64,000 nt of DNA, taken from contig NZ_FLLS01000002.1 in the NCBI RefSeq assembly GCF_900078545.1, positions 1,373,404 through 1,437,403 on the forward strand. The letters are read 5' to 3'. Positions 46,054-54,544 of this stretch are shown here, one piece after another. The DNA comes from Olegusella massiliensis (GTDB lineage: Bacteria > Actinomycetota > Coriobacteriia > Coriobacteriales > Atopobiaceae). Made by a program: the position numbers and the translations under genes. The notes under the pieces were generated by a model. The model was given only the letters and a program-made list of their open reading frames with translations, ran no database searches and was not told where the DNA came from. Position 1 is the stretch's first letter, and the number at the start of each line of letters is the position of its first letter.

Positions 46054-46776
46054 ATGAATCTTCGTCATCTGTCCAAACCAACTGATCCAGCTGCATGTTC
46101 GGTGCAGGTTATGCGTGATCTTGCGCAGCGCCCCTGCATCCTTTTTGATTATGATGGCACGCTGGGTAATACCACTCAGTCAATTGTGGCTACAGCGCGC
46201 GCGGTGTTAAGTGATTTTGGCATGAGTGAAGAAGAGATGGGAGACTTGCGTCGTCTGATTGGGCCACCTTTTCCTCAAGCATATTCCGAGGTATATGGCT
46301 TATCCGAGAAAGATGCGGCCACCGTCACGGCACATTATCGTAAATTGTATGATGTCTGCGGTCCCGAAGCATGGCCTCCTTTTGACGGTATCCCCGAGTT
46401 GTTGGCGCAGCTTCAGGCCAATGGCCGTCATTTAGCTGTTGCTTCATCCAAACGACAGGGCCTGCTTGAGCGTTGCGTTAGCGATGGCAAGATAGCTGAT
46501 TATTTCGAAGCTATTGAAGGCAAGAAAAATGATACGAACAAGCAGACTAAAGCTGACACCATCCAAGCCGCCATCGACAAACTAGGTTTTACGGCCGAGC
46601 AGACAGTAATGGTAGGCGACAGACATTATGATGTGGAAGCCGCCAAGCAAGTTGGCCTGCCCTGCATCGGCGTCTACTTTGGCGACACAGCGCCTGCCGG
46701 CGAGCTTGAAGAAGCAGGTGCTATCGCAGTGGTGCATAGTGTGGATCAGCTTGGTCGCATCCTTTGTGGCATATAG
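46054..46776 (+). CDS. Phosphoglycolate-phosphatase-like HAD hydrolase
   Basis: A 240-residue protein from ATG 46054, preceded by GGAGG; the open frame runs back to 45925 but lacks a site. D32 and D34 in FDYDGTLGNT are the nucleophile and acid. The cap region is followed by LAVASSKRQG (motif II), KKNDTNKQTKAD, and VMVGDRHYDVEAAKQVGLPCIG (motif IV). The gene matches the Gph/PGP branch that removes phosphate from 2-phosphoglycolate, a by-product of DNA repair, but other small phosphates are possible. Confidence 0.85.
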   Translation: MNLRHLSKPTDPAACSVQVMRDLAQRPCILFDYDGTLGNTTQSIVATARAVLSDFGMSEEEMGDLRRLIGPPFPQAYSEVYGLSEKDAATVTAHYRKLYDVCGPEAWPPFDGIPELLAQLQANGRHLAVASSKRQGLLERCVSDGKIADYFEAIEGKKNDTNKQTKADTIQAAIDKLGFTAEQTVMVGDRHYDVEAAKQVGLPCIGVYFGDTAPAGELEEAGAIAVVHSVDQLGRILCGI

Positions 46777-46874
46777 TTGCTGAACTGAGGGGTAAAACCA
46801 CCGTTTGCGGTGTTCTCATGGAGTCGAGCGAAAAATTTTGTCAGAGCTCGCGTACGATGGGTATACAAAAGCCA

Positions 46875-46890
46875 ACGGGTGCACACCCGT
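46875..46890. promoter_or_regulatory. Short palindrome before the phasin-like gene
   Basis: ACGGGTG (46875-46881) and CACCCGT (46884-46890) form a compact inverted repeat 27 bases before the start codon. It could be an operator or a weak hairpin; I see nothing that decides. Confidence 0.35.
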
Positions 46891-46916
46891 ACAAGCTACA
46901 AACAAAGGAGCTTATT

Positions 46917-47342
46917 ATGGCATTGCTTGACGACATGTCCGAGACCGCCCGTAAGATTTTTCTAGCTGGCATTGGTGCTGTTGCAACTGGCGCAGAAATG
47001 TCTGGTCAAATTGCAGAAAAGTCTGGTGCGCTCATCGAAGATCTGGTCAAGAAGGGCGAGCTTACGGTAGAGCAGGGCAAGACGCTCAATGAAGAGCTCA
47101 AGCACAAGGCTTCCGCGGCAAGTAGTGATACCGAGGCAAGTATTTTACGCGCCCGTCTACGTGGTATGACGCCCGAGGAGCGCGAGGCCTACGTGGCAAA
47201 AATTGCTCAGATCAAAGAAGACCTCAATGCTGAGCCTGTCGAGGTTGATGGTGAGCCTGTTGAGGAACCCGATATTGAGGTCGAAGTTGAGGTAGAGCCT
47301 GAGAGCGAAGCTAAGTCTGAGTCTGAGGATACCGAGGCATAG
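46917..47342 (+). CDS. Phasin-like small coiled-coil protein
   Basis: A 141-residue protein starting at ATG 46917 behind AAAGGAG. The first half (ARKIFLAGIGAVATGAEMSG, about 11-30) is an amphipathic helix like that of PhaF/phasin-type proteins. Helical KKGELTVEQGKTLNEELKHK follows, and the C-terminal third is strongly acidic (Glu/Asp/Val-rich). Phasins coat polyhydroxyalkanoate granules, but many Gram-positive relatives exist without granule synthesis. It lies 29 bases upstream of a UbiB-like kinase gene, so the two are probably one operon. No polymer synthase is nearby, so granule binding is not assumed. Confidence 0.7.
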   Translation: MALLDDMSETARKIFLAGIGAVATGAEMSGQIAEKSGALIEDLVKKGELTVEQGKTLNEELKHKASAASSDTEASILRARLRGMTPEEREAYVAKIAQIKEDLNAEPVEVDGEPVEEPDIEVEVEVEPESEAKSESEDTEA

Positions 47343-47371
47343 CATTTGCTGTTCCGCAGAGGTGTTCTTCC

Positions 47372-49099
47372 GTGACTGAAGACGAATTTGGACCTGAAGA
47401 CCGCCTTGAGGGCTGGGAAGAAGCTCTCAAGGCGCAAGAAGGTGCCTTTGAGACTATAGGTATTTTTGGTGGGCGAAACACATCGTCTGACCAGTACCAA
47501 ATTACGCGGGCGAGCAAACTGTCTCGTCTGAGGGATATCTTGGCGATTGCCAGCCATTATGATGTCTGGCACGGTTTGACGCCGCGGAGCATGAGGTCTC
47601 TGCTTGAAGAGTTGGGGCCTACCTTTGTAAAAGCAGGGCAGATTCTTTCTATGCGTTCGGAAATTTTGCCCGAAAGCTTTTGTAATGAGCTCAAAAAGTT
47701 GCGTACCGAAGTCGAGCCCATGGATCGCACGACCATGCTGCAGGCTTTGCGCGACGAATATTCAACTCCTATCGAGGATATTTTTGACGCTATCGATGAT
47801 GTGCCGTTAGGTTCGGCATCAGTCGCTCAAGTGCATAAGGCTCGTCTTGTTACAGGTGAGTTGGTAGCTATCAAAATTCAGCGCCCTCAGGTACAAGAAA
47901 AGATGGCGCAGGATATCTCTATCATGCGCTCTCTTGCCCGCCGCATGGACAAACTGCTGCGAGGCAAGCTGTTCATTGATTTTTCTTCAGTGGTCGATGA
48001 ACTTTGGCAGTCTTTTGTCGAAGAAACGGACTTTTTGGTCGAGGCCAAAAGTCTTGAGGAATTTGGTCGCAATAACGCTAACTGTAAATTTGTTGACTGT
48101 CCCAAGCCGTATTGGCGTTGGTGTACCCGCCATGTAGTCGTGATGGACTACGTTGAGGGTATCCCTGTCGATAAAACCGAGGAGCTCAAAGCGGCAGGCT
48201 ATGACTTGTCCGAAATTGGCTCAAAGCTGGTTGACAATTACACACGTCAAATGCTTGATGATGGTTTCTTCCACGCCGATCCACATCCGGGCAATCTTGT
48301 AGTACGCGATGGTCAGCTGATTTTTCTCGATTTGGGCATTATGGGGCGCCTCACGGCGCTTGATCGAGCAGCGCTAACCGATATGGTGGTAGCAGTAGGT
48401 ACCCGTGATTCCGTACGACTCAAAGATGGTTTATTGCGTTTTGCTTCCTCTGATACATCAGAAGTTGATCATGCAAGTTTGCTTGCAGATCTCGATCAAA
48501 TTATTGCTAACTACGGTGAAGCAGATCTTTCCGAGCTTGATATTGCGGGTTTCTTTAATGCGTTGATTTCGATGGCGCGTGAAAATGGCATCGAGTTGCC
48601 AGGTTCGGTCACGATGCTGGCTCGCTCGCTCGTAACCCTCGAGAGCTTGGTCGATGAATTTTTGCCTGGTACTTCTATTGTTGACATCATTGGTCAGCAT
48701 GTGAGTCATGTACGCAAAGAGCGTGTTGCCCCCATTGATGAGCTGCGTAGTTATGCGATGGAATTTGGTCGGGCAACTCATAGTTTGCTCCAGGCAGGAA
48801 GCGAAATGTCAAATATTTCGCGCATGCTTACCCGAGGTCAGCTCAGGACACAACTTGATGTGAATGGCCTGCACCGGCCTATGCGCAGTTTGGCACATGC
48901 GCTCGACCGCTTGGCAATGAGTATTATTATTGCTGGCTTATTTATTGGCTCATCGGTGGTGTATTTTGCCCGCATCAAGCCTGTTGTTTTTGGCATTCCT
49001 GTGATTGGATTTTTAGGCTATTTAGTGGCACTTGTTTTGGGCCTTTGGATTGTTATTTCCATCCTTCGTGAAAGTCATCGTCGCAAGCAAAATAAGTAG
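47372..49099 (+). CDS. ABC1/UbiB/AarF-family atypical kinase
   Basis: A 575-residue protein starting at GTG 47372 with AGAGG upstream. The kinase-like core shows the family KxGQ motif as FVKAGQILSMRSEILP, GSASVAQVHKA in the nucleotide loop, the lysine in AIKIQRP and the metal site HADPHPGN. The C-terminus has two membrane helices (about 510-530 and 540-563, GLFIGSSVVYFA and GLWIVISILRES) that anchor it. UbiB proteins act in ubiquinone pathways and lipid transport in other organisms. In an anaerobe without known quinone genes here the role is open. The phasin-like gene directly upstream is probably its partner. The family call is firm; function is not. Confidence 0.9.
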   Translation: MTEDEFGPEDRLEGWEEALKAQEGAFETIGIFGGRNTSSDQYQITRASKLSRLRDILAIASHYDVWHGLTPRSMRSLLEELGPTFVKAGQILSMRSEILPESFCNELKKLRTEVEPMDRTTMLQALRDEYSTPIEDIFDAIDDVPLGSASVAQVHKARLVTGELVAIKIQRPQVQEKMAQDISIMRSLARRMDKLLRGKLFIDFSSVVDELWQSFVEETDFLVEAKSLEEFGRNNANCKFVDCPKPYWRWCTRHVVVMDYVEGIPVDKTEELKAAGYDLSEIGSKLVDNYTRQMLDDGFFHADPHPGNLVVRDGQLIFLDLGIMGRLTALDRAALTDMVVAVGTRDSVRLKDGLLRFASSDTSEVDHASLLADLDQIIANYGEADLSELDIAGFFNALISMARENGIELPGSVTMLARSLVTLESLVDEFLPGTSIVDIIGQHVSHVRKERVAPIDELRSYAMEFGRATHSLLQAGSEMSNISRMLTRGQLRTQLDVNGLHRPMRSLAHALDRLAMSIIIAGLFIGSSVVYFARIKPVVFGIPVIGFLGYLVALVLGLWIVISILRESHRRKQNK

Positions 49100-49114
49100 C
49101 GAAAAGCAAAGGAA

Positions 49115-49144
49115 AAGCGCCTAGCTGTGAACAGCTAGGCGCTT
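49115..49144. terminator. Bidirectional terminator between the UbiB-like and ABC genes
   Basis: A 14-base perfect arm AAGCGCCTAGCTGT (49115-49128) and its complement (49131-49144), with only two bases between, sit between converging genes. Confidence 0.85.
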
Positions 49145-49164
49145 GGCTACGTCGCATAGTCTGA

Positions 49165-51144
49165 CTATTCCAACTCGAACGCTCCAGTGTAGAGCTGATA
49201 GTAAGTACCTTTTGCTGCAATCAGGTCATCATGGGTACCGCGCTCGATAATGTGGCCATGGTCAAGCACAATAATCACGTCAGAGTTGCGAACGGTCGAC
49301 AAACGGTGGGCGATGACAAAGGTTGTGCGACCTTCCATGAGTGCGTCCATACCATGCTGCACTATCTGCTCGGTACGGGTATCGATGGAGCTGGTTGCTT
49401 CATCAAGAATCATGACTGGCGGATCGGCTACAGCGGCGCGTGCAATTGAGAGCAGTTGGCGCTGGCCCTGCGAAAGGCGAGCAGCGTTGTCCGTAAGCAT
49501 AGTCTCATAGCTCTGCGGCAGACGACGGATGAAGCTATCGGCACCTGCAATTTTTGCCGCACGGATGCACTCTTCATCGGAGGCACTCAGCTTGCCATAG
49601 CGAATGTTGTCCATAACCGTACCAGTAAATAGGTTGGTATCCTGTAGCACCATGCCAAGTGAGCGGCGCAAATCTGCTTTGCGAATCTTGTCAATATTGA
49701 TGCCATCGTAGCGAATTTTACCGTCGGAAATATCGTAGAAGCGGTTAACCAAATTAGTGATAGTTGTTTTGCCAGCGCCTGTAGCGCCAACAAAAGCAAC
49801 TTTTTGACCAGGTAAGGCATACAGTGAAATATCGTGTAGAACCTCGTGGTCAGGCTTATAGCCAAAGTCTACATCGACAAACACCACTTCGCCTTGTAGA
49901 GGAATCAAATCAACCTTGCCGCTGTTCTTGTGGGGATGTTTCCAAGCCCACTTACCAGAGTTTTCGTGGCACTCATGGAGACTTCCATCGGAGTCACGCA
50001 CAACATTGACGAGCGTAACGTAGCCCTCATCGGTCTCGGTAGGCTCATCAAGCAGCTCAAAAATCCGTTCAGCGCCAGCGAGACCCATGACTACAAAGTT
50101 AATCTGGTTGGATACCTGACCAATTTGGCCTGCAAAACGCTTAGTCATATTGAGGAAGGGAATCACAATATCAATGGAGATAAGCATGCCCGAAATCGAG
50201 GGGTTGGCCATATGAGTCTCGAGCATAACGATACCCATAAGCGCAACTAACACATAGGCGATATTTCCCATATTCATCAGGATAGGGGCAAGCGTATTGC
50301 CATAGATGTTTGCCTTGTTGGAAGCCTCAAATAAGCGCGCATTAACCTCGGCAAAGCTCGCCTTGGTGGCCTCTTCGTGGGTAAATACCTTAATAACTTT
50401 TTGGCCACTCATAGCCTCTTCAACAAAACCTTCAGCATGTGCAAGCTCATGTTGCTGATCAAGGAAGAAGCGAGCAGAACGACCGCCCAGCAGACGGGTA
50501 ACCCAAAACATCAGCGCAATAACCACCAGTACTACCAGTGATAGGGGTACTGAATACCACAGCATTAAAGCGAGAACTGAAATCATGGCAATACCAGAAA
50601 TCAGCAGGTTGGGAAGGGCTACGCCAATCAGCTGACGTAGAGTATCAACGTCATTGGTATACGTAGACATAATGTCGCCATGTTTGCGCGTATCAAAATA
50701 TCTAATGGGCAAATCTTCCATGTGGCTAAACATATCATTGCGAACGCGCATGAGCGTACCTTGGGTGACTACAGCAGCAAGTTGAGTCTCGATAACAATG
50801 GCTATCAATGCCAGTACGTAGCAGCCCAAGAGCGTAAATGCAATTTGCATAAGGGGAGCAGCTGCTGCCGACCAATCGCCTTGTTTCCAATACTGACCCA
50901 CAACAGCAATGGCTTGCTGCAAAAACATGGAAGGCAAGGTGGCCACAACGGCCTGGGTAATGATGCAGATAAGAATAATGACGGTGTGAGCGGGATAGTA
51001 ACGTATCATAAGGCCAATGGCACGTTGCAGCGTTGCCATGGGCCTGCGAGCTCCGCGCTTATGTTCAGGCTTGGAGTCGCTTTCGCCTGCGGGCTTTTGA
51101 GTTGTTTGAGCAGTTTCCTGCTTGAGTTCGTCTTGCTTACTCAT
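49165..51144 (-). CDS. ABC exporter subunit B (membrane plus ATPase)
   Basis: A 659-residue type IV ABC half-transporter starting at ATG 51144, inside the stop of the upstream gene, so coupled to it. A hydrophilic N-terminal tail (about 1-45) precedes six membrane helices (about 46-320). The ATPase domain (about 390-655) has Walker A GATGAGKTT, signature LSQGQRQLLSIARA and Walker B PVMILDEATSSID. An inserted segment of about 25 residues near 365-390 (SDGSLHECHENSGKWAWKHP) is unusual for the group. With its partner it forms a heterodimeric exporter like the LmrCD/BmrCD type, usually for drugs, lipids or peptides. Under control of the MarR regulator it is likely a stress or drug exporter, which is inference. 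Confidence 0.9.
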   Translation of the reverse strand: MSKQDELKQETAQTTQKPAGESDSKPEHKRGARRPMATLQRAIGLMIRYYPAHTVIILICIITQAVVATLPSMFLQQAIAVVGQYWKQGDWSAAAAPLMQIAFTLLGCYVLALIAIVIETQLAAVVTQGTLMRVRNDMFSHMEDLPIRYFDTRKHGDIMSTYTNDVDTLRQLIGVALPNLLISGIAMISVLALMLWYSVPLSLVVLVVIALMFWVTRLLGGRSARFFLDQQHELAHAEGFVEEAMSGQKVIKVFTHEEATKASFAEVNARLFEASNKANIYGNTLAPILMNMGNIAYVLVALMGIVMLETHMANPSISGMLISIDIVIPFLNMTKRFAGQIGQVSNQINFVVMGLAGAERIFELLDEPTETDEGYVTLVNVVRDSDGSLHECHENSGKWAWKHPHKNSGKVDLIPLQGEVVFVDVDFGYKPDHEVLHDISLYALPGQKVAFVGATGAGKTTITNLVNRFYDISDGKIRYDGINIDKIRKADLRRSLGMVLQDTNLFTGTVMDNIRYGKLSASDEECIRAAKIAGADSFIRRLPQSYETMLTDNAARLSQGQRQLLSIARAAVADPPVMILDEATSSIDTRTEQIVQHGMDALMEGRTTFVIAHRLSTVRNSDVIIVLDHGHIIERGTHDDLIAAKGTYYQLYTGAFELE

Positions 51145-52990
51145 CAGCCTTCCCTCCCTCTGCGATATCGCCCATGCGCTCGTCGTGGGACTTTTTGTTT
51201 TGGGTGGTATAGATGTCGCGATAAATATCGGATGTGTGTAGCAGTTCATCATGGGTGCCGATAGCGCTTATATGTCCGTCATTGAGTACCAAAATACGGT
51301 CGGCATCTTCGACAGACCCCGTACGCTGTGCGATGATAATCTTGGTTGTCTCAGGCGCGTAGCTGCGCAAACCATCGCGAATCAGACGATCGGTCTTGGT
51401 ATCTACCGCACTGGTAGAATCGTCCATGATAAGGACACGTGGATGCTTGAGCAGGGCGCGTGCAATACAGAGGCGCTGTTTTTGACCACCAGAGACATTG
51501 GTGCCACCTTGCTCAATATAGCTGTCATATTTGTCAGGCATCAGCTGAATAAACTCATCTGCCTGCGCAATCTTGCATGCTTCGATAAGTTCCTCATCGG
51601 TGGCGTTTTTATCGCCCCAGCGCAGGTTTTCTTTGATGGTGCCCGAGAAAAGTACATTGCGTTGTAGCACAACTGCTACGGCATCGCGAAGGGTATCAAG
51701 ATCATAGTCGCGCACATCGTGACCGCCCACGCGCACGGTACCTTCGGTTGCGTCGTACAAGCGGCTGATAAGCTGGATGAGGGTAGACTTACTGGAACCC
51801 GTTCCGCCGACAATGCCAAGTACCTCGCCGCTCTTAATATGTAGATTAACATCAGAAAGTGCCATACGGTCAGCGCGCTCAGAATAGCGGAAGCTCACAT
51901 TGTCAAAGTCAATGCTGCCATCGGGTACTTCCATCAGAGGGTTTTCGGGATTTTTGATATCAGGGGTTTCCATAAGTACTTGGCAGATACGCTGAGCGCT
52001 CTCAAAAGACATCGTGATCATGACAAAAATCATCGTGAGCATCATCAAGCTCATCAGTATCGACATGCCATAGGTAAGCAGAGCAGATAAGGCTCCAACC
52101 TGCATGAGAGTGCCTTTGGATTGAATGATAGCTTTGCTGCCAAAGTAGATGACAAAAAGGAAGATGACATCAACCGAGAAGGTCATTACGGGGCTAATCC
52201 AAGCCAAGATACGCTCAACGTGGACAAAGTCGTGGTAGAGTGAGCCGCTCGCATCTCCAAATTTTTGTTTCTCATACTCTTCGCGAACATAACTTTTGAC
52301 TACGCGTATACCATCAATGTTTTCTTGAACGGAGTCATTCAAGCGATCGTATTTCTTGAAAATACGGCGGAAGATAGGCAAAACCTTCACAACAATAAAG
52401 AAGAGAAATATACCTAGGAAGAGAGCAACAACCACAAAGACTGCTGCCATAGGACCTGCTGTAGCAAATGCCATGACGATGGCAAAGACAATCATCATGG
52501 GCGAACGGATTGCCGTACGAATAATCATCATGTATGCCTGCTGGACATTGGTTACATCTGTGGTGAGGCGGGTAACCAGTGATGAGGTTGAAAAACGATC
52601 AATATTGGAAAACGAAAAATCTTGAATCCGTGAGAAGATATCGTACCTGAGGTTTTTTGCAAAGCCAGCAGAGGCGGTTGAGCAGGTCACACCTGCTGCA
52701 GCACCAAAAGCAAGCGAGAGAATTGCGAGGAGGATAAGGGCAACTCCAAAGTTGGCAACGACGCTCATGCCAGCGCCTTCGTTGATGGCATTGATGAGCC
52801 CTGCGGTCAAGAAAGGCAGGGCACACTCGATGAGAACCTCAACGGTCACAAGAAGAGGAGTCTTAATGGAAAGCTTTTTATACTCACGAATACTGGGTTT
52901 AAGGATAGCGATGACCTCGCTAAAGCTATAAGCACCATCCTGGAAACCAAGACGCTTAGCCCAGCCTTGTTTTCGTGCTTCTTTTGCCAT
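51137..52990 (-). CDS. ABC exporter subunit A (membrane plus ATPase)
   Basis: A 617-residue half-transporter whose start codon overlaps the marR stop (TAATG). Six helices (about 50-320) and an ATPase domain with Walker A GGTGSSKST (serine-rich variant of the consensus), signature VSGGQKQRLCIARA and Walker B RVLIMDDSTSAVD. The D-S replacement of the usual catalytic D-E in Walker B suggests a degenerate ATP site, as in heterodimeric exporters where one subunit is inactive. The next gene supplies the canonical E. The 8-base overlap with the downstream gene points to a fixed subunit ratio. Confidence 0.9.
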   Translation of the reverse strand: MAKEARKQGWAKRLGFQDGAYSFSEVIAILKPSIREYKKLSIKTPLLVTVEVLIECALPFLTAGLINAINEGAGMSVVANFGVALILLAILSLAFGAAAGVTCSTASAGFAKNLRYDIFSRIQDFSFSNIDRFSTSSLVTRLTTDVTNVQQAYMMIIRTAIRSPMMIVFAIVMAFATAGPMAAVFVVVALFLGIFLFFIVVKVLPIFRRIFKKYDRLNDSVQENIDGIRVVKSYVREEYEKQKFGDASGSLYHDFVHVERILAWISPVMTFSVDVIFLFVIYFGSKAIIQSKGTLMQVGALSALLTYGMSILMSLMMLTMIFVMITMSFESAQRICQVLMETPDIKNPENPLMEVPDGSIDFDNVSFRYSERADRMALSDVNLHIKSGEVLGIVGGTGSSKSTLIQLISRLYDATEGTVRVGGHDVRDYDLDTLRDAVAVVLQRNVLFSGTIKENLRWGDKNATDEELIEACKIAQADEFIQLMPDKYDSYIEQGGTNVSGGQKQRLCIARALLKHPRVLIMDDSTSAVDTKTDRLIRDGLRSYAPETTKIIIAQRTGSVEDADRILVLNDGHISAIGTHDELLHTSDIYRDIYTTQNKKSHDERMGDIAEGGKADE

Positions 52991-53457
52991 TACATCGCCC
53001 TCTCTTGATCTTCAATTTCGTGCCAATGTGCAGATATACAGTCAAGCATTTCTGCCAGTTGAGTTTTTTGTTCGTCTGAAAGCGGATAGAGGGACTGCTC
53101 TATAAAGGCTTCATGCTTGGCGTTGATTTCTTCAGCGCGCGTCGTTCCTTCTACGGTCAAAATCACCTCACGCTGACGACCATCGTGTTCCATGGGCTTG
53201 CGTTCAATCAGCTTTTCGTTTTCGAGTTTAGTGAGTACTTCAGAAAGTGATGCAGCTGCAGTTCCTGCCTGAGCGAGCAATTCGCGTTGAGGGAGGCTTC
53301 CACCAGCTTGACGCAGAGTAATGAGAATGTAGGGCTTGCCTGCGCGACCTCCTGCATGTTGATGCAAGAAAAAGCCGAGGTAAGCAAAATTTCGAAGTAC
53401 TCGGCATTCGGTAGATAGTGGTGTGACCTCGTTTTTTTCGTCTTTTGCCTCGAGCAT
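52990..53457 (-). CDS. MarR-family regulator of the ABC exporter
   Basis: A 155-residue winged helix-turn-helix protein starting at ATG 53457 with GGAGG upstream. The recognition region lies in LPQRELLAQAGTAAASLSEVLTKLENEKLIER (two segments around residues 55-85) and the wing in DGRQREVILTVEGTTRAEEI. It is the first gene of a three-gene operon with the exporter pair, and the promoter contains two GGTACC palindromes, so it probably represses its own operon until a ligand binds. Ligand and substrate are unknown. Confidence 0.88.
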   Translation of the reverse strand: MLEAKDEKNEVTPLSTECRVLRNFAYLGFFLHQHAGGRAGKPYILITLRQAGGSLPQRELLAQAGTAAASLSEVLTKLENEKLIERKPMEHDGRQREVILTVEGTTRAEEINAKHEAFIEQSLYPLSDEQKTQLAEMLDCISAHWHEIEDQERAM

Positions 53458-53509
53458 GATTTCCTCCCTCGCTCGAATAGTTTGTTTCTAAATTAGTGAA
53501 TGTGCAGGA

Positions 53510-53547
53510 ATTGTAGGTACCGAAAGAGCTGATGTCAAGGTACCGAA
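53510..53547 (-). promoter_or_regulatory. marR exporter promoter with two operator-like sites
   Basis: On the minus strand TTGACA (53538-53533) and TACAAT (53515-53510) are 17 bases apart, an almost ideal sigma-70 promoter. GGTACCGAA on the plus strand occurs at 53516-53524 in the spacer and at 53539-53547 just upstream of the -35 element. The copies are 23 bases apart, about two helical turns, so two repressor dimers could sit on the same face and block RNA polymerase. Confidence 0.78.
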
Positions 53548-53746
53548 CAATTTCTCTATTTTTATTGGAAGAAGTCCAAATTTCGCTCAAATAGGATATC
53601 CAAGACAGGCCAAAGAGCGTGGGAAAGTAAGTAGTACGACCGATTCCGGTGATAAAACTACCGGTCGCCGTTTATTTTGCTTATAAATGAGCGAATATGA
53701 GCGAATATATTGCAATAAAATTAAAATAGATCATAATCAATCAAAA

Positions 53747-53775
53747 CAGATAGAGGATTGCAGATAGAGGATTGC
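53747..53775 (+). repeat. 14-base tandem duplication in the fruR leader
   Basis: CAGATAGAGGATTG occurs twice head to tail (53747-53760 and 53761-53774), 17 bases before the fruR start. It looks like a recent slippage duplication or a doubled regulator site. Confidence 0.7.
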
Positions 53776-53791
53776 TTCCCTAGGAGGCGAA

Positions 53792-54544
53792 ATGTTGGCT
53801 CCAGAGAGACGCGAACGCATAGTTCAGCTTGTTGATATGTATGGCAGCATTTCGGCCAGTAGACTCATAGAAGAACTCGATGCTAGTCCTGCAACAATTC
53901 GCCGCGATATCGAAGCTCTAGCTCAGATGGGCCGTCTCGTTAAAGTGCATGGCGGCGCCACGGCACTCAATAGCTTTACCTACGAGACTTTTGATCGCGC
54001 TATGGATGAACGTTATGCGTTGAGTGTCGGTGAAAAGAAAATCATTGGTGCGCATGCTGCCGCACTTATTGAGCCAGGAGATTTTGTTTATATCGATGCA
54101 GGGTCTACCACTGAAGCTCTGGTAGATGCTCTGGATTGTCCGGGCGTAATGTTTGTTACCAATTCAGTCGTGCTTGCACGCAAGCTTGTATGTAAGGGTT
54201 ACCGCACCTTTCTTACAGGCGGCGAGCTTAAGGCATCAACAGAGGCTTTGGTAGGTCCCGAGGCAATTTCAGGTATCCAACGTTATCACTTTACCAAGGG
54301 TTTTTGGGGTACCAATGGTGCCACGCGTGCTCAAGGTTTTACCACTCCTGATATTAACGAGGCCCAGGTCAAGCATGCAGCTATGGAAAGGGCGGGCCAG
54401 CGTTTTGTACTTGCAGATGCCGATAAACTTGGCCGTGTTGCGCCCGTAACTTTTGCAGAGTTCGCTTCGGCTACGGTTATCACCGCAGGCGATGTGAATA
54501 GTGTGTTCGGTAAGCTTCCCAACGTAGTGGAGGTATCTGAATGA
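53792..54544 (+). CDS. fruR: DeoR-family regulator of the fructose operon
   Basis: A 250-residue protein starting at ATG 53792 behind TAGGAGG. The N-terminal helix-turn-helix (MYGSISASRLIEELDASPATIRRDIEAL, split around residues 12-40) is DeoR-type. The C-terminal sugar-phosphate-binding domain carries DAGSTTEALVDAL. It most likely responds to fructose-1-phosphate and controls fruRKA. The fruK start is inside its stop codon (ATGA). Confidence 0.92.
   Translation: MLAPERRERIVQLVDMYGSISASRLIEELDASPATIRRDIEALAQMGRLVKVHGGATALNSFTYETFDRAMDERYALSVGEKKIIGAHAAALIEPGDFVYIDAGSTTEALVDALDCPGVMFVTNSVVLARKLVCKGYRTFLTGGELKASTEALVGPEAISGIQRYHFTKGFWGTNGATRAQGFTTPDINEAQVKHAAMERAGQRFVLADADKLGRVAPVTFAEFASATVITAGDVNSVFGKLPNVVEVSE

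Larger units (their letters stand above)
53458..53791. other. 334-base intergenic region shared by marR and fruR
   Basis: The left part holds the marR promoter with two GGTACC palindromes (53510-53547). The right half is AT-rich and contains two tandem duplications: GAGCGAATAT at 53689-53698 and 53699-53708, and CAGATAGAGGATTG at 53747-53760 and 53761-53774. The region around 53640-53665 has an ACCGGTC-like palindromic stretch. The fruR promoter should lie in the AT-rich part, but I cannot fix it. No further gene is visible. Confidence 0.6.
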
